Shown: piece after piece, positions 45,640 to 57,221 of the stretch | Position numbering within the stretch: position 1 is the stretch's first letter | Layout: each line of letters starts with the position of its first letter | Assembly (NCBI GenBank): GCA_013339765.2 | Contig: CM023449.1 | Span: 207,229,422-207,293,421, forward strand | Length of the DNA stretch: 64,000 nucleotides | Source of the DNA: Haemaphysalis longicornis | Lineage: Eukaryota > Arthropoda > Arachnida > Ixodida > Ixodidae | Direction: 5' to 3' | Translations under genes and position numbers: made by a program | The notes under the pieces: model-generated | What the model was told of the DNA's origin: nothing | What the model saw: the letters and a program-made list of their open reading frames with translations, nothing else | The model's database searches: none

Positions 45640-46370
45640 TGGATTAGCGGCGAACGGAACAGGGGCTGGGGAAAGTCTCAGGGGGAGGGCGCTCCTTGGC
45701 GACGATGCATGAAACAAGTGTGAGGGGGAGGGGGGGTAGTGAGATAGATGACGCCATAGCCGTCCGTGTCGCCCTCCTTCTCACCCTTCGCCAGACGCTC
45801 CTCTCCGTTTTCTTTCTGCCGTCGCTGCTGCGCTTCCTTACTCGGTTACGCGGTATAAACAAACGCCGCCCCCGGGAAACTCCGGCAACAACTGCCAAAG
45901 GGCTGCACCCTAAAATATCAGACACACACACAAACAACGTTTCTCATATTCCTCTGGGTTAGATGCATTCAATTAGGTTGAAGGCGCAAGCAAAAAAATG
46001 CAGATACCAAGAATGGGCGTCGTCGATCCTCTTCTGCAGCAAGAAAAAATATGCGGGGCGTGAGCAAACAGTTTTTTTTGTATTCTTTTGCTGGTCTCGG
46101 TGATATTTTGGCTGAGCCCCTGACACCACACAAGCAGTGCAACCCGCTCCTAAGACGCACAGTCGTTCTTCCCAACTCTATCACGCAGGCCACGTGGCAT
46201 ACCGTGCACAAAGTCTTCGCACACCATCCAGCACAGTTGTCTAGGTTCCTTCCAAAGAGCCCGAGACACCGGGTGAGAACTTAACGAATCCTGCCAAAAA
46301 TTATTTGAACACCGATCCGGGCTCAACTTACGCCATATTATTGGCGTAATATGAAAAACTTAAAGCCGTA
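45640..46370. other. Unassigned, no gene seen
   Basis: No coding motif or repeat partner was recognised. Confidence 0.45.
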
Positions 46371-46374
46371 TTCT

Positions 46375-46920
46375 TCAATGTGAAAGCTGTCGGAAGTGCA
46401 GAGCAGTGATTCACCATAATGGGCTGTGGCGCCGTTATCCGCTCACTGCTACCACGCATCACGCTCTTCGCCTTCTTGCCTTACTCCTCTCTCGATGAAT
46501 TTAACGGAGGTTTGTCCAATGCAATTCAAATTCCTGCCTCAGCAGTGCTCGCGCGCCCCCTGCCCGAAACTGCGCCAGCGGGAGTTCTGTTCTTTTTGTG
46601 CTTGCTTGAATTTTGTATGCTGGAGCTGTTTTGTGTCATTTCGAACTCGCGATTTTCTTCTTACGTGTCTGGAGCCTTTCTGCGTCATTTCGAACGCGCC
46701 ATCTTTTTCCTTGCGCGTCCACTTTTTTCGCCTACTATCGTAAAAACCAACCCAACCAGCGTTTCTAACGAAATGAATGCGGGGCTGCTGATTATATGCA
46801 CACATTTTGCCTCAAACGTACCTGAAGTTTTCTTTGAGCTAAACCACGGGGAGATGTATCACAAGCGCCAGCGGTTAAAGAGTTTCGAATGGTTATGACT
46901 ATATAAACCGCTGGGTTTTC
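46375..46920 (+). repeat. Dispersed repeat D2, copy 1
   Basis: This shares GGAAGTGCAGAG, GTGATTCACCATAATGGGCT, GCCGTTAT, CCAATGCAATTCAAATT, TTCTTTTTGTGCTTG, AAAACCAACCCA and AAACCGCT(T)GG with 63571-64000, in the same order. The copy at 63.6 kb lacks about 55 bases present here. Function unknown. Confidence 0.75.
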
Positions 46921-47164
46921 GAAGCAGGGTGGCGAGTTGGGCGAGTTGGTGTACTTGCGTCTTGGGGAACAGCGCGAACTAACAGGGACACAATAAGAAA
47001 GAAGTGGACAGGACTAGCGCTGGAAGCCTTTGTTGGAAGCCTTGGAAGTTTTGGAAGCCTTTGTTGGAGGTCGCTACGACGGTACGCCGTGGGGATCAAC
47101 TTGGGTCCAGCGAGCGAGCTACGACGACCAGGCGAGACCCGGAAGGCACTCGGCCGCAAAACCG

Positions 47165-47437
47165 GAAGGCACTCACTCACACTGACTCAAAAATATATTT
47201 ATCATATTGCACTCACTCGCACTCACTCTTGCCACTCCACCCACACCACTCGCACTCACTCGCACTCACGCTGACTACTCGTCGTCGCCACTCGCACTCC
47301 CGCTCACCACTCGTCGTCACCACTCGAACTCACTGACGCTCACCCTCACCACTCCCGTTCGCCACTTCCACTCCCTTGCACTAGCACTCACCACTTGCAA
47401 TGGCCACTCACACTCACTCTCACTCACCACTCGGTTC
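47165..47437. repeat. CACTC-rich minisatellite
   Basis: Irregular CACTCACTCG/CACTCACCACTCG units. The tract resumes at 48769-48800, just past the inserted LINE. A similar tract lies at 52140-52370. Confidence 0.85.
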
Positions 47438-47451
47438 CTCCACTCACGTGC
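47438..47451. repeat. Target-site duplication of the LINE (left)
   Basis: CTCCACTCACGTGC here is repeated exactly at 48755-48768 on the other side of the element. The first two bases could also belong to the TC tail, so the duplication is 12-14 bp. Confidence 0.85.
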
Positions 47452-48754
47452 CGACCCGGCTCCTAGAATTAGGGATACATAACACACTATGCGAGGTCGC
47501 AGAGGCACAGCGCGTATCGCAGCTTGCGCGCCTAGAAACGACCAGAACAGGCAGAGCAATTCTCAACCGAGTAGGGCTGCTGCGGGGGGAAGGCGATGGG
47601 GGCGGGGGCAGGGGGCCGACGGGGCTGCCATCGCCGCTGCGGTCGTCGTCCGGACGGTCGCTGCCGAGGGGGCTGCTCGGCCTCATGCACGTCCCGCCGA
47701 TACCCCGGCACATGGATCCAGAAGTCAACGGGGAGCGCCGCCTTACCAGGGCGAAGGCGCTCACGGCCGTGCACGCGGCCGACACGGACGCGTTCTACGT
47801 GGACGCGGCCACCTACCCGCACCGCAAGGGCACGTACGCTGTGGCCGTGGTCGCGGCGACCTCCGGGGAGCTGTACACGGCGGGCAGCGTACGGGCCCAG
47901 GACCCGAAGCAAGCGGAGGAGCTGGCCATTGCGCTGGCCCTCACAAACCCAAGGTGTGCCACCGTCCTGAGCGATTCGCGAGGGGCGGTGCTGAACTATG
48001 CCACGAACAGGGTGGGACCGTGCGCGCTCAGGGTGTGCGGGGCCCTGCCGCGGAGAACAATGCCGGTGACCATCAAGTGGTTTCCGGCGCACGTGGGCCC
48101 GGTCGGAACCGGAGCCAACCGCAACGAGGAGGCGGACCGAGCTGCGCGCGTGCTGACCAGACACGGCAGCGCGGCACCTGGCTCGCCTCCGAGGCCTGCG
48201 GGAGGCGAAAAGGAGGACGAGGGTGAAGGGGAAGAAGAAGACGAAGAAGAAGCTGAAACGGCGGTTCCAATCACCACCTACAGGGAGGTGCTCGAATGGT
48301 ACAGGGAAGGCCGCAGGGTCTACCCGCCACCGCACCGTAATCTCAACCGCAGAGAGGCAGTCATCGTGCGACAGCTACAGGTGCGGGCAATCTGGACACC
48401 GGTGTTCGCTAAGCACGTGTGCCCCGAACTCTACCAATCGTACGCGTGTGTGTTGTGCGGGGGTGAGAGGGCCACCATGCAGCACATGCTGTGGGGTTGC
48501 GGACAACAACCAAGGCAAGAGACTACTAATACGGACGAAGTGACCGTGCTTCCACCGCGCATTGAGTGCGCGATCATGAGTGCGGACTGTGGGTTACAGA
48601 AGATGGCTGTCCAGCTCGCGCTCGCGGCCATCGAAAGCCAGCGGCCGAAACCGACGCCTCCATCTCCCGCGAGGGGGGTGCGAGGTAATAGGCAGTAGGT
48701 TTGCCCATACAACGGGGGCTTGAACGCAGGCCAATAAAGATGTTGTTTCTCTCT
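47452..48754 (+). mobile_element. 5'-truncated LINE insertion with intact RNase H frame
   Basis: A single open frame enters from the flank and stops at 48698. It holds LARLETTRTGRAIL, PPIPRHMDPEVNGERRLTRA, then RNase H with all catalytic positions: FYVDAA, EELAIALAL, VLSDSRGAVLNYA and the WFPAHVG...NEEADRAAR end. An acidic insert rich in E and D follows, then a zinc region with CVLCG...HMLWGCG. After the stop come AATAAA (48733-48738) and a TC-rich tail. The reverse transcriptase is missing, so the copy is 5'-truncated. Confidence 0.9.
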
Positions 48755-48768
48755 CTCCACTCACGTGC
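48755..48768. repeat. Target-site duplication of the LINE (right)
   Basis: Exact partner of 47438-47451. Confidence 0.85.
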
Positions 48769-48799
48769 ACTCCAATCCCCCAATAACGCTCACTCACAA

Positions 48800-49365
48800 C
48801 CACCACTAATTCGCATTCCAATTCACTTCGTTTTTTAAAGCAAGGGAATTTTAACTTCGCTTTGTTTGTAAACTACATGAATCGCTCCATTTTGTGGGGA
48901 CCTTCAATGCGGCCGTATTGACACCGACACCACCGTGATGCCGACACCAACGTGGAGCGAGGAAAGAATCGACGCTTTAGCAGAAAAGCTTGACACTGGC
49001 TTTTTGAGGCATGCCACAAAACAATCATTAACTCCGAACAACTTAACCAAACTGACAAAAAATGAAAATCCCTATATAACGAGAATTGGAACTCGAATCT
49101 TTCTCTTTTGCAACCTGAGCCGAAGTCACAGTTTAAAATCCAAACTGATTCAACATTGTCGGATTGGCGCAATCAGATGGACGTCGGCTTGATATAGAGG
49201 TTTACCAGGTTACATTCCAACCACGGGAAAGGTTTTTTTCTTGAGGCGCTTGATGCGGGTTTGCTTATCAGCACCACCATCGATTTGTGAAACCCACTGT
49301 GTAAAGTTGGCTTTCCTTCAGTGCTTCTTATTTAGACACCGACGCCATTAGTGAGGAGTTGAAAA
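48800..49365. other. Unassigned, no gene seen
   Basis: No coding motif or repeat partner was recognised. Confidence 0.45.
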
Positions 49366-49369
49366 CTTC

Positions 49370-50091
49370 ACATAAAAATGTGGTTGAGCCCTCTTGCGTA
49401 GGAAGCGGAAAAACACGAAAGTGAAATGTGTCTTCAGACGAGCAGTTGACTGTTTATTGTTTATCGATACGAACTTGCACATCGCTACTTATATTTCGTC
49501 GGTATGGCACCGTTATACGCACCAACCTTACACGCTGGGTTGCACGCGCCGGAGCAGTGCGTAAATTCGACTGAAACCAGAGGCGCTCGCAAACCGTCCG
49601 CGCGAAGGAACCAAACAGGATGTCAGTGAATCGTTTGGTGAACACACGGTCCGCTGCAGCGAAAGGAGCAACACGAGCGCAACATTCGCAAGTCGGGGTC
49701 GATCTTACTCCGCGGTCTTTGCCTTACAGGCTTCTTCGCAGGTTGCGCTGGTTACGGTGCGCGTCCCCCGTAGACGTAGGCGCTGGCTTCGAGGAGCCAA
49801 CTGTCGGCGCTTATTAGCGTCATGATGCACTACCTCGCTTCGCCTCTCCTAGACGGCACCACCATCTGAAGGGAAAGATATAAAGCGGGTTTGTCATCCT
49901 ACTTACGCGTTCGTTCATAGCGCAGTCGGGAGCGCGTTTCGTAGCTCCCGTTACGGCGAAAGAGTTTGTGGTTCAAATACCGGCGCAGCCTCGTTAATCA
50001 AAGTTTTTCTGGCGATGTCATTTCCGTGACCGAAATGACGTCAGTCAGATCTTGGTGACCCCGGTATAAAACACCTTCGTGTTAAAAAACG
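49370..50091 (+). mobile_element. Composite repeat family T, copy C
   Basis: It starts CACATAAAAATGTGGTTGAG (itself a small hairpin) and continues with AACACGAAAGTGAAATGTG and TATATTTCGTCGGTATGGCA. A tRNA-like segment lies at about 49910-50000 with GTGGTTCAAATACC. The end has GATGTCATTTCCGTGACCG, AGATCTTGGTG and the terminal hairpin AACACCTTCGTGTT. It is the most compact of the three copies and best defines the family. Confidence 0.78.
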
Positions 50092-50094
50092 TTG

Positions 50095-52135
50095 AACTGG
50101 TCCTAAAATTATCTTCTGTGTGCGCGCGTGTCTATTCGAACGGTGGGATGGTGAATGGTGTGCCCTATACCTCTTGCATTTAACTTACGTATAATCCCGA
50201 CATTTTCGTCGGTGCTGCAGCAGCTCCTGCCGCCGCTGTGGCCTTGATTCTACGCAGTTTTATACCAACACCGCCAGATGGCTTCGATGGGAATCAGCTT
50301 TAATAAAAGCGAACACAAAGGGGGAGATACACGACACGCTAGCACAGACCAGAGCCATTCGCCAGATGGCCTTTTCCTCCGCTTTTCGCGACGCCTAATT
50401 GTCGTGGAACCACCTTTTCGAAGAGACTGCCGGCCAAACGAGAGGCCCAGCTCATTCTCGGCGACGGTGGGGGCGACGCCTGTCTGAATTCTGCCAGTCA
50501 TGTTCAGGGACGTGGACATCTCTTGGCTGCTTTTAGATCGGTCCGCCGGCAACGCGACAGAAAATTAAGACGCGTTCTCCCCGCGCTTCGTTCCAGGGGC
50601 AGTGACTAATGGTTACAAACATCAGCAACGACAAGAGAAAAGCGTTGGTTCTCACCCTAGACCTTCACCGCGACCATCTAAAACCGTGAAACCGGTGGTT
50701 TACCAGCCTTCATGGAAGATGTCTATGATATGCGTCTCCCTTCACTCTCGTCACTGCCCACGTAAAGGAATTGTGGTGCGATGAACGCACTTTCCGCTGC
50801 GTCGCTGTACGTCGATTCCTACCGGTGCGTGGGAAACGTTAATTTTTTACTGGCTGGACTGTTATGTAAACACCGTAAAAGCACCGTACTGCGGTTTTAT
50901 GATCTTTTTCTGTTGAGATAAACACTTCAGGAGATCAGGAAAACAACAGCGTTTCAAAATTCTGTGTCAAAAGTTTCTTTTTTTTTTTTGCTAACGCTAC
51001 CGGATGAAGCTAAAGTATAAACAGCTCCCCTATTACAAACAAAACAAAGACGTCGCTGTGTTCGAACCCACGTAGCCCGTAGACAAAAGATAGCACTTCC
51101 AACTGCTAGATAGCGCTCAGTGTACCGAGCACGTTTAATTCAAGTACTAGTATAGCATTGTGGAGAACCTGTCCCGGTATGGCGCGCGGTACGCGTTCCG
51201 TGCACATGCGCATGCGCCAACTGTCTCTCCCCCTCTGCGCACGCGCGGTGGCGCCGGCTCTCTGCTCTGCTATAACTCTATATTGCAGTACGCTACAAAA
51301 TACCCAGGGTTACGGTATATTCATCTTCACTGGGCTCGAAAATACACGGACCAAGGATTGAGGTAAACATCTCAGTCCTTTGTCTGTGTCTTTTTGTGCC
51401 TAGTGAAGATGAATTTAAACCAACTGGCCCAGTTATCTGTTTTTACGGGAAATTTTTGTTGCTGCTGCTGCTTATAGAATGATGACACCCAAGCAGGGGG
51501 ATTGGTCGAACATCTGTGGTTGGAAAAGAAAAAAAAAGTTGCAATTGAAACACTTTACACAGACAATTTTAGGTGGTTTGCAATCATTTTAAATCCATAA
51601 ATTGGAAAAAAAAAACAACAACGAATTTAATGGGACGGCAAACAATGCAAATTTTAATGGGACTCGATTAGTGTTTTCATTGAAGATTAGGAGGGCAGAA
51701 CAAACATCCCGGCACTTAACCACGTCTCGCAGCCCTGAATGAACGTAATGGTAAATGTTCTTGTTGTTGTATTTCTGTTTTCGCGCATACCCAACCAGGG
51801 GACCTCAAACAGTCGTCGAGCACAAGCAGAAGCGCTTTGTAGACAAGCTGTCATTTGTGTTACCCTGAAATACCAACTGGTTCTCGAGACGTGGCCTGAT
51901 CGCGTCGGGTGGTCGGTCGAAGCAAGAAAAGGAATACTTACCTGGTTCCGGGGCCTTGTTGATCACAAAGGACAAGCCCCCACGGCAAGGCGCGGGCACT
52001 GCACTGCGCTCGCGTTGACTTCTGCCACTACCTCAAACTGGGGCAGACGGAGCATGAAAATTTCATAAATCCGATTCAACGCAGGAGAGGGCGCCATGGC
52101 CTCAGTCATAGGTCGGCAGGCTTACTCATGAGTGC
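50095..52135. other. Unassigned, no gene seen
   Basis: Several A/T-rich runs are present (50975, 51525, 51605). No coding motif was recognised. Confidence 0.45.
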
Positions 52136-52139
52136 ACTT

Positions 52140-52370
52140 ACACACACCCCACTCACCACTCACGAGTGAGTGGTGAGTGAGCCTCCCCATCGTTTCGGCC
52201 TGCTAAGTGCGAGTGTCAGTGAGTGCGAGCGCCACTTATCGCGAGCCCCGATCAGCACTCGCGAGTGCGAGCGCCACTCGCGTTGAGCCCCACTCACCAC
52301 TCGCGAGTGCGAGTTCCGCTCCCGGCAAGCCCCACTCACCACTCATGAGTGGCGAGTGCACTCGCGCTTC
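52140..52370. repeat. CACTC/GAGTG minisatellite with inverted blocks
   Basis: Units such as CACTCACCACTCACGAGTGA and GAGTGCGAGCGCCACT occur in both orientations, so parts can fold back on themselves. The composition is the same as at 47.2-47.4 kb. Confidence 0.8.
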
Positions 52371-52390
52371 TTCGCAACGTGCCTCGACAA

Positions 52391-52465
52391 GCTGACGCTC
52401 TCCTTATCGCCGGCTCAAGCGAAGCCGCGCTGCTGTCGTTCCAGCTCGTTAGGGGCTCTTCCAAT
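52391..52465 (+). repeat. Left arm of a distant inverted pair, coding-like
   Basis: GCTGACGCTCTCCTTATCGC...GAAGCCGCGCTGCTGTC is mirrored at 52936-53005. Both arms, read inward, give ADALLI(A/P)GSSEAALLS. The protein was not recognised. Confidence 0.65.
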
Positions 52466-52935
52466 GCCTTCAAGTTAAACTGGCATACGCCACCCAAAAC
52501 ATCACAGACGTCATCTAGTTCCTTGTCCTTCCCTCATGTTCTCACGACACTTCTTCTCCAGCACAACTTGCTGAAGTTTGTGCAATAACGTCGATTTGTT
52601 TTGTAGCAGCTGGGCTCCTGTAGGTTCACCTCCTCAGTTCTCTTGAACGCCCATTAAAACCATGGAAGCAATGCAGCCAATACGCCCATGAACTGTACCG
52701 TTTTTATTCAGTCTTCATGCGCTTCCGTGAGGCAAGCATGGTTGAGGCCTCAGTTGCTGAATGATTCACGAGTGTTGAAGCCTCATGGCACAACAAACTT
52801 ACCGCCGGAGTAATCGCGAGCCACGGCAGGGACATGGACAAAATGGGGGCGTTGTTACCAAAACGTAACCCATACGCAGCTGAAGATAAATTTTTTTCTC
52901 TACGCGGGTAAACAGATTCGTGCATAAAGTATTGT

Positions 52936-53010
52936 AAGCGCCCCTGGTGACCAGGGATGACAGCAGCGCGGCTTCGCTCGAGCCGGGGATAAGGAGAGCG
53001 TCAGTGTATC
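52936..53010 (-). repeat. Right arm of the inverted pair
   Basis: Inverted partner of 52391-52465. The frame here reads DALLIPGSSEAALLSSLVTR. Confidence 0.65.
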
Positions 53011-53264
53011 GAGATGGGTGGGTTAGCAGGATAAGTCCACGCACTCTCGCTATCTACGGCGCATCTATTCATAGATCGCGCTGGCATGCAGTTCTGACCG
53101 CTCCAGCCATCGCTCTCGTTGTCCGTATAATTTTTGGAGCACCTGTACGTCTTCCAGCATAGTTAGTCCTTTTGTAGCTTTAAGTTGACTATGCAATTCG
53201 CGTAAAACAAATAAACACTACCCACGTAGCCCTGATTCCCCTGCCTGCTGCAGTGGCGGCCCAC

Positions 53265-53345
53265 TTGTACCCCTGCCGTGGCCTCCGCGATTTGCTGCCG
53301 GCGGGGCGCCGTTGCCGCCGGCAGAAAACCGTTGCCGCCGGCCAA
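53265..53345 (+). repeat. GC-rich repeat G, copy 1
   Basis: GTGGCCTCCGCGATTTGCTG followed by CCGGCGGGGCGCCGTTGCC. Inverted partner at 55720-55762; related pair at 58952-59012 and 60969-61029. Confidence 0.7.
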
Positions 53346-53349
53346 CGAT

Positions 53350-54455
53350 TAGGTCAGTTTGCAAACTGCGCCTCGAGAGGCGGCACCATTTTGTCGCCAT
53401 TCCGAGAGGTGGCGCTGGCGTTGCGTTGAGATCTAGTTTGGGGAGCGAGGCTCGCCCCGGCCATGTGTTTACGCTGTCTGTTGGCGCATCGCCTGTTCGT
53501 CACGTCTGTATTAACGTATTATCTCTGTGCTGTTATCGTGCATACATATTTTAGTGGATATCTGAAGTGTCGGTGCGGTTTGTTGACGTGCTGCTCGCCG
53601 GGCTGCCGTTCGGGGTATGCTTCGGAAGCGGCCAAGTCCGTGCAGCGGCATTTCTTCAAAGCGCCGAAGGGTCCTGACGGATTGAAGGCGTGGGAAAGCG
53701 CGATTCCGCGGAAAAACTTCGTTTACGCCGTAAACATACGTTTGTGACATTCACTGTGAGCCTTCAGACATCGTCAACTGTTACGAACACGCCGTGAACG
53801 GTCAAACTGTAAGGATATACCGTAAGGCAGGTGGACTCTGAGGGACCGCGCGGCGCCCCATATTTTCCCTGACATATATATCTGAGCATCTATCGCCACC
53901 AAAGACGTCAAAGTCATGCCGAAAACCACCCAAATGGATGAGGTTCCACCTATGTTGCGTCCTGCCAAAATGATGGGTCTTTGCGCGAGGAAACTCGCGT
54001 AAGTGGCGCGAGTGGTGTAGAAAGCGCCGATGTCAGCACGTACATTGGGAACTGAGCTGTGGTTCGCGGTTATGCAGGAATTCAGCAAATGTCCGACATT
54101 TCAATCGTAGAATGTGAAGGCTTCGCCTACCCAGGTTATCCTCTACAAGCTCGAAGATTCTGGGTGCAATTGTGCTGATTGAGAAGGGTGCAGTAGTCGG
54201 GCAAAACTTGTCGGTTGAAGTTAATTCAAGAGGTTTGCTTGTTACGCCGTGTAGCTACAGCGATAAAAATGGGAATATTCACCCTCAGCTGACAAGGCAG
54301 AAGAATTTAGAACATTTATTCGCTACATTGTTGCTAAAGATCAGCCCTTGGAACAAATGTTACCTGTTTCCAGACGTTTCATCCGCAACAACTGCCGTGA
54401 AAGGGCATGCAGTGTGTGTGGCACAACATATTCACGGTGCTGTCAGATCAGATCC
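53350..54455. other. Unassigned, no gene seen
   Basis: Only short frames without known motifs were found. Confidence 0.45.
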
Positions 54456-54456
54456 C

Positions 54457-54689
54457 AACCCGGCGCGGTGGCTAAGGCGCCGTGCTGCTGGGCGGAAGGA
54501 CTCGGGTTCGATTCCCGGCCACGGCGGCCGCTATTCTGATAGAGGCGGAAAGCGAAAACACCCGTGTGTTCGAGATTTCAGCGCATGTTAAAGATCCCCT
54601 GCGTGGTCAAAATTAATCCGGAGCCTTCCACTACGGCACGCCTCATCGCCTGTGAAGCGTCGGCGCGTTAAACTTCTTATAAATCAATC
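54457..54689 (+). repeat. Ruka-like tRNA-derived SINE
   Basis: The head is GGCGCGGTGGCTAAGGCGCC and CTCGGGTTCGATTCCCGGCC. The body is GAGATTTCAGCGCATGTTAA and CCGGAGCCTTCCACTACGGC. The end is GTCGGCGCGTTAAAC and a short AATC remnant. Same family as 33432-33675. Confidence 0.85.
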
Positions 54690-55000
54690 TGACTAGTCAA
54701 AACTGAGAAGTGTTGCCTATCTGCAGATTGCAAAAAGAAACGAGCAGGAAAAATCAACGCAGAAGACACCATAAGCGATGGCTCAGCGGAAAAACTACCA
54801 GGCTAAACGCTTTAAAAAATCGGCATATCAGGACTACAAGAAGATAAATGAAAGTTTCTGTGACCCTAACAGATAGTCCATCAATCAGATTTACGAATCA
54901 ACAAAAAAGAATGGCAGTACGACAAACATTCTCATCCGAGAAAAAAACGTGTCAAAGAAATAAAAAAACACTGGTTTAATAATTGGTTCAACATTCTTTG
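54690..55000. other. Unassigned, no gene seen
   Basis: A-rich sequence without a recognised feature. Confidence 0.4.
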
Positions 55001-55115
55001 TTAACAGCGAAGCTGTTTAGCAAATAACAGCGAAGCTGTTTAACAAATCGTAATTTTTCGTGTCCGCAGTTAAAATACCAAGAATTTGCTGAGCGCGGGA
55101 ACGTGAGCGCGTACG
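55000..55115 (+). repeat. Dispersed repeat, copy 2 (AACAGCGAAGCTGTTTA family)
   Basis: AACAGCGAAGCTGTTTAGCA is tandemly repeated (55005 and 55026), then CAAATCGTAATTTTTCGTGT and GTCCGCAGTTAAAATACC follow. It matches the minus strand at 2595-2730. Confidence 0.65.
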
Positions 55116-55719
55116 CGTCAGCACTTGGTTTCCAATCGGCTCAATTGATCAGTTTTGTTGGGGTTGTAAATATGTTCTTGTGAAAACGTACCTACTGCAT
55201 TTTCTTACACAGCATAAATAAAAATGTCGAGGCGTCTTTTCTTGATTCCAAGTAGATGGCTGACTATTGTAGGCTTTCCCGCAGTTTCAGAAGTGTAAGA
55301 CGTGTTCGGGTATGCTTTAAACATTATTGAGCTATAAGGGATCCCGTACTGGGGAAAAACTAAATGGAAAAATAAATAAATAGAACGGGAAGCAGCCGAA
55401 GACAAGCGGACTGTGCAGTGTTTGCCTTGCCTTTTTTTTCTTCTTAAGTACAGCTTGTATCTCGTTATAATGTCGATGAAAATGTAAAGCACTTGTCACT
55501 AAAGCGTAAGAGTAGAGCGAAGTTGGATTTCGCATGTCAAAGAACATTAAAGGTGTGCGGTGGTCGTTCACCGGCGCCTTTCTAAGCAAGGAGTAGCAGA
55601 CGACGCGCCGAGACCGATCTCAACGCTACCGCAGCGCCACCGCCTGGTCGGCGACAGCACCGGCCCGCGCCGCGGTGCTTGGAAGGCCGCGCTCTTTGCC
55701 AACTGACCTAATCTAAAAA

Positions 55720-55762
55720 CGTTGCCGCCGGCAGCAAATCGCGGAGGCCACGCCCCTGCTAT
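55720..55762 (-). repeat. GC-rich repeat G, copy 2
   Basis: Inverted partner of 53265-53345: GCCGCCGGCAGCAAATCGCG then GAGGCCACG. Confidence 0.7.
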
Positions 55763-55996
55763 ATCGCTTCTCGGCAGTGCCATCAGAGGCCGCCACAGCC
55801 CAATGAATAAGTCGGATTGGTGGAGAGCAAAGTCAGGTTCATCCAAGGCGTTGGTTCAATGCGCCCCGCGACGCAGTACTTCAAAGCAAGCAATGAAATG
55901 ACGCTTACCTGCTGTCACGCCATCTGTCGATCGAGCGATAACTGCGAACGTGCGAAAGATAACAAGAAAACGCCGCAGACGCGGCGCAAACAAAGA

Positions 55997-56826
55997 CTGC
56001 ATTTTACTAGCGAAAAATAGACACGGACGAAGAAGAAGTACACAGGACACTCGCTAGACTACAACTCAAATTTTACTTAGCGTCCGAGAAACAAAGAAAG
56101 ATAACATATCACCACGACCTACCCCTACACATCCCCACACACGCCAGCCTATGTGTCACACATGCGCCCTCGTAGGTAGTCTATCCCCTTATCTGTAACA
56201 GCGATTGAAGGGGTCATCACTCAATTAACTCCTTCCCTGTAGATATGAAATGCCTCGTTAATCTCGCGACTAGTTTGGTCACGTCCAGATCCTAACACAC
56301 AGATCCACACAAAACACAGAACCTAAAAAAAAACATGGCACCAGTTTTGTCACATGCAAAGAAGGTGTCATCTACCGCATTCCGCTGTCCTGTGGCAAAT
56401 GCTACGTTTAAACGACAGGCTGAGAGAGCACCGTGCAGCAGTTTCATCGCTTGCGGCGGGAGGCCATCTGGCCGATCATTGCAGGCGGTGCCCTGGTTGT
56501 ACGCCGGCGTTCGATAAAACACGTGTGTTAGGATCTGGACGTGACCAAACTAGTCGCGATATTAACGAGGCATTTCATATCTACAGGGAAGGAGTTAATT
56601 GTGTCAGCACCCCTTCAATCGCTCTTACAGATAAGGAGATAGACTACCTACGAGGGCGCATGTGTGACACATAGGCTGGTGCGTGTGGGGATGTGTAGGG
56701 GTAGGTAGTGGTGATATGTTATCTTTCTTTGTTTCTCGGACGCTAAGTAAAGTTTCAGTTGTAGTCTAGCGAGTGTCCTGTGTACTTCTTCTTCGTCCGT
56801 GTCTATTTTTCGCTAGTAAAATGCAG
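55997..56826 (+). mobile_element. Penelope-like element fragment with inverted duplication
   Basis: The centre and right arm encode a GIY-YIG-type endonuclease region of Penelope-like retroelements: VIYRIPLSCGKCY (about 56368-56410), NDRLREHRAAV, GHLADHC..CPGCTPAFDKTRVL, EAFHIYREG, CVSTPSIALTDKEIDYL. The frame ends at 56674. A left arm (55997-56302) is the inverted copy of the right arm (56523-56826), including the end of this frame and its trailer, with few differences. The reverse transcriptase is absent. One frameshift lies between the YRIPLSCGKCY part and the rest. Confidence 0.85.
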
Positions 56827-57221
56827 CCCGATAACCAACTAGCCCAACTTTATGCCTTAACAGCAAACAAAGACTTCTCCCGCCCACACCCTATGCCACA
56901 GCAAAGACAACACAGCCCGTGCGCGATGGACGAATGCGGTGCCGCGTGCGTACCGAATCCTAGAGAGCAGCCAGAGATGGGGTGCGGTAACTGGGATGCT
57001 GGGTAATAGCGCCCATTCGCCCGCGCCATCTGCACTGTGCTCCGTCAGTGAAAACCACCCTCCCCATCCCCAGCCGCGTTGGGGGTTTCTCGTCCCGCAC
57101 GCCACCATTGGCTGGTAGAGGTAGAGAGCCTCGCTTTAAAACAACGGAAGTGGAACACAAGGTTAGCCGCTGGTCTAAGAACTAAAGTTTAATATCAGGA
57201 AGGATGAATATTAACCCTTAA

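Noticed and set aside
47489..48335. Long frames in other phases over the LINE at 47.5-48.7 kb
   Set aside because: They are GC-rich shadows of the RNase H frame, with Arg/Gly-rich composition and no motifs.
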